In this document: piece after piece, positions 1 to 6,530 of the stretch
Numbering within the stretch: the stretch's first letter is position 1
Layout: the number at the start of each line of letters is the position of its first letter
Assembly (NCBI GenBank): GCA_002428225.1
Contig: DIUD01000075.1
Location: 1 to 10,610, forward strand
Direction: 5' to 3'
Origin: Roseovarius sp. UBA6167
GTDB lineage: Bacteria; Pseudomonadota; Alphaproteobacteria; Rhodobacterales; Rhodobacteraceae
Length of the DNA: 10,610 nt
Made by a program: the position numbers and the translations under genes
The notes under the pieces: generated by a model
What the model was told of the DNA's origin: nothing
The model's database searches: none
Seen by the model: the letters and a program-made list of their open reading frames with translations, nothing else

Positions 1-145
1 AAGTTTCCCTGGGTTATTCCGTACCAAAGGGCAGATCCCCACGTGTTACTCACCCGTCTGCCGCTCCCATTGCTGGGCGCTCGACTTGCATGTGTTAGGC
101 CTGCCGCCAGCGCTCGCTCTGAGCCAGGATCAAACTCTCAAGTTG
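1..145 (-). rRNA. rrs: 16S ribosomal RNA, 5' end (partial)
   Basis: Read on the minus strand, positions 145 to 1 give the start of a bacterial 16S rRNA. It has the conserved AGAGTTTGATCCTGGCTCAG primer site at about 121-140, then the GCTGGCGGCAGGCCTAACAC and CATGCAAGTCGAGCGC blocks, and the GACGGGTGAGTAACACGTGG block nearer the left edge. A small V1 hairpin with CCCAGC/ATGGG arms is visible. The gene runs off the left edge, so only about 10% of it is present. The base pattern is alphaproteobacterial; the family-level call (Rhodobacterales) is tentative from so short a piece. The mature 5' end is placed at about 145 by similarity to other 16S genes, not by mapping. Confidence 0.97.
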
Positions 146-622
146 AAAGACGCAGTCCCTCAATCCCGGACTGATCCGGAACCTCGAAACTCATCGTCTA
201 TCCTTGACGTTCGAACCTCTGCACATCCTTGGTTGTGCTACCGCCTATTCGGCTACTTGAGCACGATTAAGCGACTACCCTCACCCGGCCGGGACAAGGG
301 TCAACCAAGAGTCATCTGTCTGATGTACATCAGCTTCCAAAGAAGCAGACGCACGCTCAAACAGTGAAGCTGACACCACATCATCGGGGCCAAAACCCCT
401 AGTGGCGCGACATACAGACGTCTCCGGTCGATAAAGACCAAACCGCCCGCATATCTCTTCAGATACCAGTCATGTCAAAGAGCAAGAGGCAAAATCAACA
501 GAGTGCGCCCTGAACTTCGGCGCGCCCCGCCAAACCTGCCCCAATTGTCCGAACCGGTGAACCCAAGCACAACCGCGCCTCAATCCCCAATCCAACCCAG
601 CAACACCTCAGCGCCGCCGGTG
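146..622 (-). other. 16S rRNA leader of the rrn operon
   Basis: This ~475-nt stretch lies between the rrn promoter and the mature 16S 5' end, and is read on the minus strand. I see no protein gene in it. An open frame of 93 codons at 86-367 on the plus strand runs into the 16S gene and is spurious. The leader carries a boxA element (listed separately). Leaders of this length, removed by RNase III and other processing enzymes, are usual for alphaproteobacterial rRNA operons. The 3' partner of the processing stem lies outside the window, so the cleavage sites cannot be located. Confidence 0.75.
473..485 (-). promoter_or_regulatory. boxA antitermination site in rRNA leader
   Basis: On the minus strand this reads TTGCTCTTTGACA. 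It matches the rRNA boxA consensus (E. coli TGCTCTTTAACA) with one change in the core. In the RNA this element binds NusB/S10 (NusE) and keeps RNA polymerase elongating through the untranslated rRNA operon. It sits about 140 nt downstream of the predicted transcription start and about 330 nt before the 16S 5' end, a normal place for it. Confidence 0.85.
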
Positions 623-628
623 AAGGCG

Positions 629-657
629 TATCTACGACCACTCAACAAAAGGCGCAA
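629..657 (-). promoter_or_regulatory. rrn promoter (-35 TTGCGC, 17 bp, -10 TAGATA)
   Basis: Read on the minus strand, TTGCGC (652-657) is followed after exactly 17 bases by TAGATA (629-634), a good sigma70-type pair. Transcription would start near 622 and run left into the boxA and 16S gene. Immediately upstream, at about 661-692, are two runs of six A on the minus strand, spaced about two helical turns apart. This resembles an UP element that binds the alpha subunit C-terminal domain, as is usual for rRNA promoters. The start site is inferred from spacing only. Confidence 0.7.
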
Positions 658-736
658 GAGCCTTTTTTCGCCAAAGTGAATTTTTTCCGTCGGCACGTTC
701 ACCCCCGACTTTCACGAGATTTTCGGCACGAACCGC

Positions 737-765
737 TTGACCCTCCAGCAACGCCAAGTCCTAAT
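737..765 (+). promoter_or_regulatory. candidate promoter of the catabolic operon
   Basis: TTGACC (737-742, five of six consensus bases) is followed after 17 bases by CCTAAT (760-765, four of six). Transcription would start near 772, about 25 nt before the small ORF at 798 and about 255 nt before the acyl-CoA dehydrogenase start. The site lies back to back with the rrn promoter, about 80 bp away, so the two units diverge. No operator palindrome or adjacent regulator gene is visible. The -10 match is only moderate. Confidence 0.4.
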
Positions 766-797
766 TAACGGCAGGCCATCGCACCGGGAGCATCATT

Positions 798-986
798 ATG
801 GACGCGCGAACCATCAGGCTGTTCGGCGATCAGGCCGATGCTTTTACCACCTCGGGACTGCAACTTGACGACGGGATGATCGACCCGTGTGACAGCCGCA
901 ATGTGCAGGGCTTTTGTCTGGCGACTGTCGCCGAGGCCGCCGCACGCAAGCTGCATCGCGCAACATTCGGAACCGCCCGTTTTTAG
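798..986 (+). CDS. possible small protein, 62 aa, function unknown
   Basis: An ATG at 798 has a GGGAG ribosome-binding sequence at 786-790, seven bases upstream, and opens a 62-codon frame ending in TAG at 984-986. Third codon positions are about 70% G or C by hand count, as expected for a real gene here, but the sample is small. The product begins MDARTIRLFGDQ, is neutral to slightly basic at the end, has two cysteines near residues 34 and 43, and shows no signal peptide or membrane segment. I recognise no family. It lies just after the candidate promoter and 39 bp before the acyl-CoA dehydrogenase start, so it would be the first cistron of the operon or an upstream leader ORF. It could equally be the remnant of a larger gene or a chance frame. 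Confidence 0.3.
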   Translation: MDARTIRLFGDQADAFTTSGLQLDDGMIDPCDSRNVQGFCLATVAEAAARKLHRATFGTARF

Positions 987-1025
987 GCGGCGTTGCAATA
1001 TCTGCCAGATCAGGGGGATCAACCC

Positions 1026-2186
1026 ATGGAATTCACCACCGAACATATCGAACTTGGGCGCGCGATCGAGCGGTTCATCGCCGATGAGATCAATCCGCAT
1101 GTCAACGAATGGGAAAAGGCCGGGATCTTTCCGGCCCATGAACTTTACAAGAAGATGGGCAGTCTGGGGTTTCTGGGCATTCACAAGCCGGTGGAATATG
1201 GCGGCATGGGTCTGGATTATTCCTATGCCATCGTCATGGCCGAGGCGCTGGGAACCGCCGATTGCATGGGGGTGCCCCTGTCCATCGGCTGTCAGACCGA
1301 CATGGCGACCCCGGCGCTGGCGCGCTATGGGTCGGACGCGCTGCGACGCGAATGGCTGGCGCCCTCGATTGCCGGCGATCTTGTGGGCGCTATCGGCGTG
1401 TCCGAACCCGGTGCCGGCTCGGACGTGGCCGCGATCACGACTTCGGCGCGCTCTGACGGCGATGATTACATCATCAACGGCCAGAAAATGTGGATCACAA
1501 ACGCCACCCAGGCCGACTGGGTCTGCCTGTTGTGCAACACCGCCGATGGCCCGCCCTATCGAGACAAATCGCTGATTGTGGTGCCGTTGGACAGCCCCGG
1601 CGTGACCCGGGGTGAAAGGCTGGACAAGCTGGGTATGCGCGCCTCGGACACCGCACCCTTGTATTTCGACGATGTGCGGGTGCCCAAACGCAACCGGATC
1701 GGCGAAGAGAACATGGGGTTCATCTATCAGATGCAGCAGTTCCAGGAGGAGCGCATGTGGGCCGGCGCGGCGACGTTGAAGCTGATGGAGCGTTCGATTT
1801 CGGACGTGGTTGAATATACCGGCCAGCGCCCGGCCTTTGGTGCCACGATTCTGGACAACCAGTATGTGCAGTTCCGGCTGGCCGAATTGCAGACAGAGGT
1901 CGAATTGCTGCGCTCGATCGTCTACCGGGCCTGCGAACTTTATATCACCGGCGAGGACGTGACAACGCTGGCCTCGATGGCCAAGCTCAAGGTCGGGCGG
2001 TTGCAGCGCGAGGTGGCGGATGCCTGTCTGCAATTCTATGGCGGCATGGGATTTCTCAATGAAACCCCGATTTCGCGGTTCTACCGCGATGGGCGGCTGG
2101 CCTCGATCGGGGGCGGCGCGGATGAGATAATGCTGAAGATCCTGACCAGGAACCTCGGCATGACCCCGCCAACGAGGCGCGGCTGA
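1026..2186 (+). CDS. acyl-CoA dehydrogenase, 386 aa
   Basis: This is a soluble FAD-dependent acyl-CoA dehydrogenase, which oxidises an acyl-CoA to its trans-2-enoyl-CoA and passes electrons to ETF. At 386 residues it has the usual family length and all three domains: the helical N-terminal part, the beta domain with FAD/substrate motifs GAIGVSEPGAGSD (122-134) and KMWITNA (154-160), and the C-terminal helical domain ending FYGGMGFLNETPISRFYRD (337-355). The tail reads SIGGGADEIM, so the glutamate that medium-chain enzymes use in their YEGT motif is glycine. Instead QEERMW (240-245) offers Glu242 where isovaleryl- and long-chain acyl-CoA dehydrogenases keep their base. The ATG at 1026 is chosen because AGGGGGA (1010-1016) lies about nine bases upstream; an in-frame TTG at 993 lacks this support. 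The stop TGA at 2184-2186 overlaps the ATG of the crotonase remnant. The substrate cannot be told from sequence; context suggests a cyclic or branched intermediate. Confidence 0.9.
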   Translation: MEFTTEHIELGRAIERFIADEINPHVNEWEKAGIFPAHELYKKMGSLGFLGIHKPVEYGGMGLDYSYAIVMAEALGTADCMGVPLSIGCQTDMATPALARYGSDALRREWLAPSIAGDLVGAIGVSEPGAGSDVAAITTSARSDGDDYIINGQKMWITNATQADWVCLLCNTADGPPYRDKSLIVVPLDSPGVTRGERLDKLGMRASDTAPLYFDDVRVPKRNRIGEENMGFIYQMQQFQEERMWAGAATLKLMERSISDVVEYTGQRPAFGATILDNQYVQFRLAELQTEVELLRSIVYRACELYITGEDVTTLASMAKLKVGRLQREVADACLQFYGGMGFLNETPISRFYRDGRLASIGGGADEIMLKILTRNLGMTPPTRRG

Positions 2187-2281
2187 TGGTTCGGAACACC
2201 GCGCAGAGTCCATGTGAAAGACCGGAGTTATTCAGCGAACACGGCGTGGTCTGCCTGACCATGAATCGCCCGAAACAGCGC
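2186..2281 (+). pseudogene. enoyl-CoA hydratase (crotonase) N-terminal remnant
   Basis: The frame starting at the ATG at 2186 overlaps the stop of the acyl-CoA dehydrogenase (TGATG), the arrangement of a translationally coupled gene. Its product contains ELFSEHGVVCLTMNRPKQR (residues 14-32), which matches the first strand and turn of crotonase-fold enoyl-CoA hydratases/isomerases, where a hydrophobic strand leads into LNRP.xRNAL. Similarity ends at about codon 32. The frame then continues as low-quality sequence into the next gene, stopping at 2503 out of frame with it. The oxyanion-hole and catalytic segments are missing. The simplest reading is that a ~260-codon crotonase was removed by deletion, leaving about 95 bases plus a ~100-base scar. 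Only ~30 codons match a family here, so a chance resemblance is not fully excluded, but position and overlap argue against that. Confidence 0.6.
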
Positions 2282-2384
2282 AGCCGCATCTGTTGCGGTC
2301 AGGGCCCCGCGCGAATTACCGACACGGGCAAGTTTCGGCTGAAACCGCATTCGCCCCGACAGCATACGAACAAGGAGGAACAAA

Positions 2385-3278
2385 ATGGACCCCATCTTTC
2401 TGAACGGCAAGGAACGGCAATCAAAGCTGGGCACGCTGGAAGACGCCGCCGCGATGATCAGGGATGGCGCGCAGCTGGCCTTTGGCGGGCTGCATTCGCA
2501 TAACGGACCGATGGCGCTGATCCGCCAAATCATCCGCCAAGGGACCAAAGACCTGCACATCATCGCCAATGTCTCGGCCGGGATGCCCGCAGATATCCTG
2601 ATTGGTGCGGAATGCGTCGATACGGTCACGGTCTGCTATATCGGCATGGAGCATCTGGGCTTTGCCCCGCGGTTCCGCAAGGCGGCTGAGGAAAAGAAGA
2701 TCAGGATCATCGACGGCGACGAGATTTACTATGTTCTGGGCCTCAAGGCCGGGGCTGTGGGCATGCCGTTCGTCCCGTATCCGCCCGGTCACGAGGCGCG
2801 CGACAATCCGATCTATGAAAAGACCTACAAACGCACCACCGACCCCTATACCGGCAAGGAAATCATCGTCTCGCCCGCCATCCGGCCGGATGTGGCGATC
2901 CTCCATGTGCCGCGCGCCGACATCTATGGCAACGTGGTGCATCTGGGCTCGGTCGTGGCCGATGACCTGCTGGCCAAGGCATCGACCCATACGATCGTCA
3001 CCTGTGACGAAATCGTGACCAATGACTCGATCCGCGCCGATCCGCATCGCACGACAATACCGGGCCATTACATAGACATGGTGGTTCATGTGCCATACGG
3101 TGCCCACCCGCTGTCGTGCCACGGCATCTACAACCACGACGAAGATCACATCAAGTCCTACGTCAAGGCGGACATCACCGCCTATCTCGACGAATATGTC
3201 TACGGCGTGAAGGGCCATTTCGAATACCTGGAGAAGTTCGGCATTGAACGCCTCATGGGTTTGCGTGAACAGGTATAG
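2385..3278 (+). CDS. CoA-transferase family alpha subunit, IpdA-like, 297 aa
   Basis: This is the alpha subunit of a class I CoA-transferase-fold enzyme. Residues 27-42 (DGAQLAFGGLHSHNGP) are a near match to the family's first signature, with GGL in place of GGF and N in place of G. A strong ribosome-binding site (AAGGAGG, 2372-2378) fixes the ATG at 2385. Length (297 aa) fits glutaconate CoA-transferase A and the steroid ring-opening subunit IpdA (about 290-320). Residues 109-119 read IDGDEIYYVLG. By my recalled alignment, Glu113 falls at the acidic residue (Glu105 in the mycobacterial protein) needed for hydrolysis by IpdA. With the beta subunit 14 bp downstream it should form a cytoplasmic heteromer. 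IpdAB opens the last steroid ring of a beta-diketone-type CoA ester (COCHEA-CoA). A true CoA-transferase (GctA-like) is the alternative; the beta subunit argues against it. Confidence 0.85.
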   Translation: MDPIFLNGKERQSKLGTLEDAAAMIRDGAQLAFGGLHSHNGPMALIRQIIRQGTKDLHIIANVSAGMPADILIGAECVDTVTVCYIGMEHLGFAPRFRKAAEEKKIRIIDGDEIYYVLGLKAGAVGMPFVPYPPGHEARDNPIYEKTYKRTTDPYTGKEIIVSPAIRPDVAILHVPRADIYGNVVHLGSVVADDLLAKASTHTIVTCDEIVTNDSIRADPHRTTIPGHYIDMVVHVPYGAHPLSCHGIYNHDEDHIKSYVKADITAYLDEYVYGVKGHFEYLEKFGIERLMGLREQV

Positions 3279-3292
3279 GCGGGAGAACAGAC

Positions 3293-4117
3293 ATGACAGA
3301 CGCACATAACAACCCCGACTATGCGATCGGCGAACTGATGGTTTCGGCCATCGCCCGGCAGATGGGCACCCATGACCACGACTGGGCCGCCGTCGGTGCC
3401 TATTCGCAGCTGCCGATGGCGTCGATGAAACTGGCGCGGATGCTCTATGCGCCCAACCTGTGGTGGCTTGCCGGCGGCGGCGGGGCGATCAATTCGACCT
3501 CGAAGCTGGTGCAGTCCACATCCGATCACCGGGTGATGCGCGGTGCCGAATACATGATGAACATGGAAGATATCGTCGATATCGAAATGTGGCGGTTCAA
3601 CCGGGGCCGTGAAAACGTGATCGGCGTGGTCGGCGGCATCCAGATCGACCGGCGCGGCAGTTGCAACATGGTCGCGGTGGGCGATTACGAAAACCCGACG
3701 GTGCGCGGGGTCGGCACCGTGGGGCTGGCCTTTGGCGTGTCGTTCACGCTGGTCTATTTCTTCACCATGCATCACAACAAGCAGGTGTTCGTGGACGAGG
3801 TCGATTTCGTTTCTGCCGCCGGTCATACCGAACGGCGGGCAGAATATGTGCCGCACGCCTGTATCGGTGCGCAAAAGGTGTTCACCCCGCTGGGCGTGTT
3901 CGATTTCGTGCCCGACAGCGACAAGACCAAAACCATGCGGGTGGTGTCGCTGCATCCCGGCGTGACCCTCGAAGAGGTGCAGGACAAGACCGGCTTCGAT
4001 CTGATCATCCCCGATCATGTCGGCCAGACCGATGAGCCGTCCGAACAGGAGCTGACCCTGATCCGCGATGTGATCGACCCGGACGGCATCCTGAAAACCC
4101 TGCGGATTTCGCGATGA
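3293..4117 (+). CDS. CoA-transferase family beta subunit, IpdB-like, 274 aa
   Basis: This is the beta subunit partner of the preceding gene. Family landmarks are LYAPN (51-55), IGVVGGIQIDRRGSCNMVAVGDY (110-132), the segment around VDEVDFVSAAGH (167-178), LGVFDF (200-205) and MRVVSLHPGV (215-224), ending with LIRDVIDPDG (256-265). In glutaconate CoA-transferase the catalytic glutamate follows APD by six residues (APDCHIIVESG). Here APNLWWLAGGGG places Gly61 at that position, and no glutamate is nearby. As far as I recall, IpdB also lacks this glutamate, consistent with hydrolysis rather than CoA transfer. The C-terminal third resembles IpdB more than GctB. A GGGAG ribosome-binding site at 3281-3285 supports the ATG at 3293, 14 bp after the alpha stop. 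The stop codon at 4115-4117 overlaps the next start (ATGA), so the two are probably translationally coupled. Confidence 0.85.
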   Translation: MTDAHNNPDYAIGELMVSAIARQMGTHDHDWAAVGAYSQLPMASMKLARMLYAPNLWWLAGGGGAINSTSKLVQSTSDHRVMRGAEYMMNMEDIVDIEMWRFNRGRENVIGVVGGIQIDRRGSCNMVAVGDYENPTVRGVGTVGLAFGVSFTLVYFFTMHHNKQVFVDEVDFVSAAGHTERRAEYVPHACIGAQKVFTPLGVFDFVPDSDKTKTMRVVSLHPGVTLEEVQDKTGFDLIIPDHVGQTDEPSEQELTLIRDVIDPDGILKTLRISR

Positions 4118-6156
4118 ACCCGCACGAGAACGGGATGAGCACAGGCCCCTACCCCACGCTCATGAGCCCCGTGAAGGTCGGTCACACGGTTCTGAAGAAC
4201 CGTGTGATCATGGGCGGGATGCATACGCGGATCGAAATGTCCGAAAACGCGGCGGAGCGGCTGGCGGCGTTTTATGGCGCGCGGGCGCGTGGCGGCGTCG
4301 GGCTGATCATCACCGGCGGCTATTCGCCGAACGCGGCGGGCGGATATGATGCCGATGGCCCGTTCCTGATGACCCGCCAGCAGGCCGTCGAACTGGAGCA
4401 AGTGACAAAGGTCGTTCACGCGGAAGGCGCGAAAATCTGCCTGCAGATCTCGCACACCGGGCGGTCTGCCCGCCATGACGGCCTTGTCGCGCCATCCGAA
4501 ATCCGCTCGCCCATAAACCGGTTTACCCCGCGCGCCCTCAGCCATGGCGAAATCCTCGAAACCATCGACGATTTTGCCAATTGCGCCCGGCTCGCGCGCG
4601 GTGCCGGGTTCGACGGGGTCGAGATCATCGGCTCGGGCGGTTATCTGCTCAGCGAATTCACCACCCGGCGGGCCAACCTGCGCGACGACGACTGGGGCGG
4701 CTGTGTGGAAAACCGCCACCGGCTGCCGGTCGAGATCGTCCGGCGCATCCGTTCCGAACAAGGGCCTAAGTTCCTGATCACCTACCGGATCGGTGCCGCC
4801 GATCTGGTCGAGGATGGCCAGACCGGGGACGAGATCGACCAACTGGCCGCCGCACTGACCGATGCCGGGGTCGATCTGTTCACCGGCTATGTCGGCTGGC
4901 ATGAATCGCGGATACCGACCGTGGCCTATCCGGTGCCGCGCGCGGCCTTTACCTACGCGATCGAGCGGCTCAAGCGCGGGCTGAAGGTGCCCGTCGCGGC
5001 CTGCAACCGGATCAACATGCCGCAGGTCGCCGAGGACATCCTGAGCCGCGGCGCGGCCGACATGGTTTACATCTCGCGCCCGTTTCTGGCCGACCCGGAT
5101 TTCGTCGCCAAGGCGCGGGATGGCCGGACGGATGCGATCAACACCTGCATCGCCTGCAACCAATTGTGCCTTGACCACATCATGACCGACCGCGAGGCAG
5201 GCTGTCTGGTCAACCCCGCCGCTGCGCGCGAAACCCTGTTTGATGTGACCCCTGCAACCCGACCGCGCAAGATCGCTGTTATCGGCGGCGGCCCTGCGGG
5301 GCTGAGCTGTGCGACAACCGCCGCCGCACGCGGCCATGACGTGACCCTGTTCGAAGCAACGGACAAGATCGGCGGCCAGATCAATCTGGCCTGCGCCGTG
5401 CCTGGAAAAACCGAATACAAGGAACTGCTGCGCTATTACGGCAACCGCTTGGAAACGACCGGGGTGATAGTGCGAACCGGGACCGCCTTCGACGCAACCA
5501 TCTTGGGCGAACAGGGGTTTGACGCCTTTGTCGTGGCCAGTGGTGTGACACCACGGCTGCCTGGCCTGCCCGGAATCGCCGGGGATCCGCGCGTCGTGAC
5601 GTATGACGAGCTTTTGACCGGACGCGCCGATGCCGGACCCCGCGTTGTGATCATGGGCATGGGGGGCATCGGATTTGACGTGGCAAAGTTCCTGTCGATA
5701 CCGTCGGAGGTGACCACCATACCGGCTGTTTTTCAGGCCTGTTACGGTCTCGACCCAACGCTTCACGAAGCTGGCGGATTGCTCAGCGAAGCGTTGTCTT
5801 TCCCTTCCGCGCGTCACCGGATCACCATGTTGCAACGCAAGGCCGGCCGACCGGGTGCCACTCTGGGTGTATCGACCGGCTGGATCGGGCGCGGGTTTCT
5901 GCAACGCCAGGGGGTCGAGATGCGAACCGGGGTCACATACCGTCGGCTGGACAGCGATGGCCTGCATATCGAACAGGACGGGAAACCGGAGGTCATTGCT
6001 CTGGATACGCTGGTGATATGCGCCGGACAAAACCCCAACCCGGTCCACACTCCTGACGACCTGCCGGTTCATCTGATTGGCGGCGCCCATCGCGCCACGG
6101 AACTGGACGCCGCGCGCGCCATCGAAGAAGGCTGGCGGTTGGGGCTCGCTCTCTAG
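4114..6156 (+). CDS. 2,4-dienoyl-CoA reductase-like (FadH family) Fe-S flavoenzyme, 680 aa
   Basis: This is a full-length member of the FadH / old yellow enzyme-like family (E. coli FadH has 672 aa). Residues ~10-340 are the FMN-binding TIM barrel: LKNRVIMGGMHT (27-38), QISHTGR (111-117), a GSGGYLLSEF segment with Tyr177 and a GWHESRIPT segment with His263 at the places of the catalytic Tyr166 and His252 of E. coli FadH. Next comes the [4Fe-4S] motif with Cys345, 348, 352 and 364 (CIACNQLC plus GCLVNP). The C-terminal half has a dinucleotide fold for FAD (IAVIGGGPAGLSCA, 387-400) and a second for NAD(P)H (VVIMGMGGIGFD, 511-522). The family reduces 2,4-dienoyl-CoA to 3-enoyl-CoA; here it probably acts on an intermediate of the same operon. 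The ATG at 4114 overlaps the previous stop. A second ATG at 4135 (MSTGPYPTL) aligns better with the FadH N-terminus, so the true start may be there. Other OYE-like roles on non-CoA substrates remain possible. Confidence 0.85.
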   Translation: MNPHENGMSTGPYPTLMSPVKVGHTVLKNRVIMGGMHTRIEMSENAAERLAAFYGARARGGVGLIITGGYSPNAAGGYDADGPFLMTRQQAVELEQVTKVVHAEGAKICLQISHTGRSARHDGLVAPSEIRSPINRFTPRALSHGEILETIDDFANCARLARGAGFDGVEIIGSGGYLLSEFTTRRANLRDDDWGGCVENRHRLPVEIVRRIRSEQGPKFLITYRIGAADLVEDGQTGDEIDQLAAALTDAGVDLFTGYVGWHESRIPTVAYPVPRAAFTYAIERLKRGLKVPVAACNRINMPQVAEDILSRGAADMVYISRPFLADPDFVAKARDGRTDAINTCIACNQLCLDHIMTDREAGCLVNPAAARETLFDVTPATRPRKIAVIGGGPAGLSCATTAAARGHDVTLFEATDKIGGQINLACAVPGKTEYKELLRYYGNRLETTGVIVRTGTAFDATILGEQGFDAFVVASGVTPRLPGLPGIAGDPRVVTYDELLTGRADAGPRVVIMGMGGIGFDVAKFLSIPSEVTTIPAVFQACYGLDPTLHEAGGLLSEALSFPSARHRITMLQRKAGRPGATLGVSTGWIGRGFLQRQGVEMRTGVTYRRLDSDGLHIEQDGKPEVIALDTLVICAGQNPNPVHTPDDLPVHLIGGAHRATELDAARAIEEGWRLGLAL

Positions 6157-6265
6157 AGCACGTCGCGGTTCATTGGCCTCATAGCCTGCTGCGCTGAAGA
6201 AGTTGTGGCACTCCTCTTCTGAGAAAGGGTCACAGACCCGGCCGACAGCCTCACCAGCTTCCACA
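6153..6265 (-). pseudogene. IS630-family transposase C-terminal remnant
   Basis: On the minus strand 6265-6160 translates to VEAGEAVGRVCDPFSEEECHNFFSAAGYEAN (shown here only in part by its landmarks: EAVGRV, PFSEEECHNFF, AAGYE). This is the typical C-terminus of IS630/Tc1-mariner-type transposases, where an (E)AVGR segment leads into ECxNYFxxAGYE. An in-frame TGA at about 6277-6279 and the lack of any DDE domain upstream show it is only a scrap of about 35 codons. It ends within a CTAG at 6153-6156, which includes the TAG stop of the FadH-like gene. IS630 elements insert at TA, and several prefer CTAG, so this boundary may be the old insertion point. The FadH-like protein looks complete, so any insertion did little harm. 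Confidence 0.6.
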
Positions 6266-6530
6266 AGGGGATCGGGTCATGGGCACGAGTGCTTGCCCAG
6301 CTCTGAAACGGCGGTGGACGGGCGCGCATGGTTCTGCCCGTTCGGACCGGCCTGTTTTCTGCGTCCGTTGCCGGAAATTACGCCTGACGCGACGTGAACA
6401 TCGCCATGCGCCAGAAGTCGGCGCTGGTGCTTGCGGTCGCCCGAGTGGGTGCGATGCCGGATACTATGCGACGTGGCGCAAGGCGCAAGTGCAAACCTCG
6501 CGGCGGTCGGGCCATCGCCCGCGCGCCACG
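6266..6530. other. intergenic stretch between convergent genes
   Basis: This lies between the IS630 remnant and the end of the minus-strand lipoprotein gene. I find no convincing gene: the open frames on both strands are arginine- and alanine-rich with no recognisable motif. A 10-bp perfect inverted repeat (6470-6479 GACGTGGCGC and 6523-6532 GCGCCACGTC, 43 bases apart) overlaps the stop codon of the lipoprotein gene, but it has no T-run and such a pair is expected by chance in a GC-rich window. The stretch may be decayed insertion-sequence DNA. Confidence 0.5.

Noticed and set aside
993..1025. TTG start adding 11 residues to the acyl-CoA dehydrogenase
   Set aside because: No ribosome-binding site before it, while the ATG at 1026 has one and gives the usual family N-terminus.
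765..2213. 482-codon open frame on the minus strand opposite the acyl-CoA dehydrogenase
   Set aside because: Antisense frame in GC-rich coding DNA; composition rich in H, R and G with no family motif, while the plus strand encodes a clear acyl-CoA dehydrogenase.
2421..4018. Two long minus-strand open frames opposite the CoA-transferase-like subunits
   Set aside because: Antisense shadows without motifs; both subunits on the plus strand are full-length and recognisable.
4015..6264. 749-codon open frame on the minus strand opposite the FadH-like gene
   Set aside because: Only its first ~35 codons match a protein family (IS630 transposase tail); the rest is antisense of a complete FadH-like gene.
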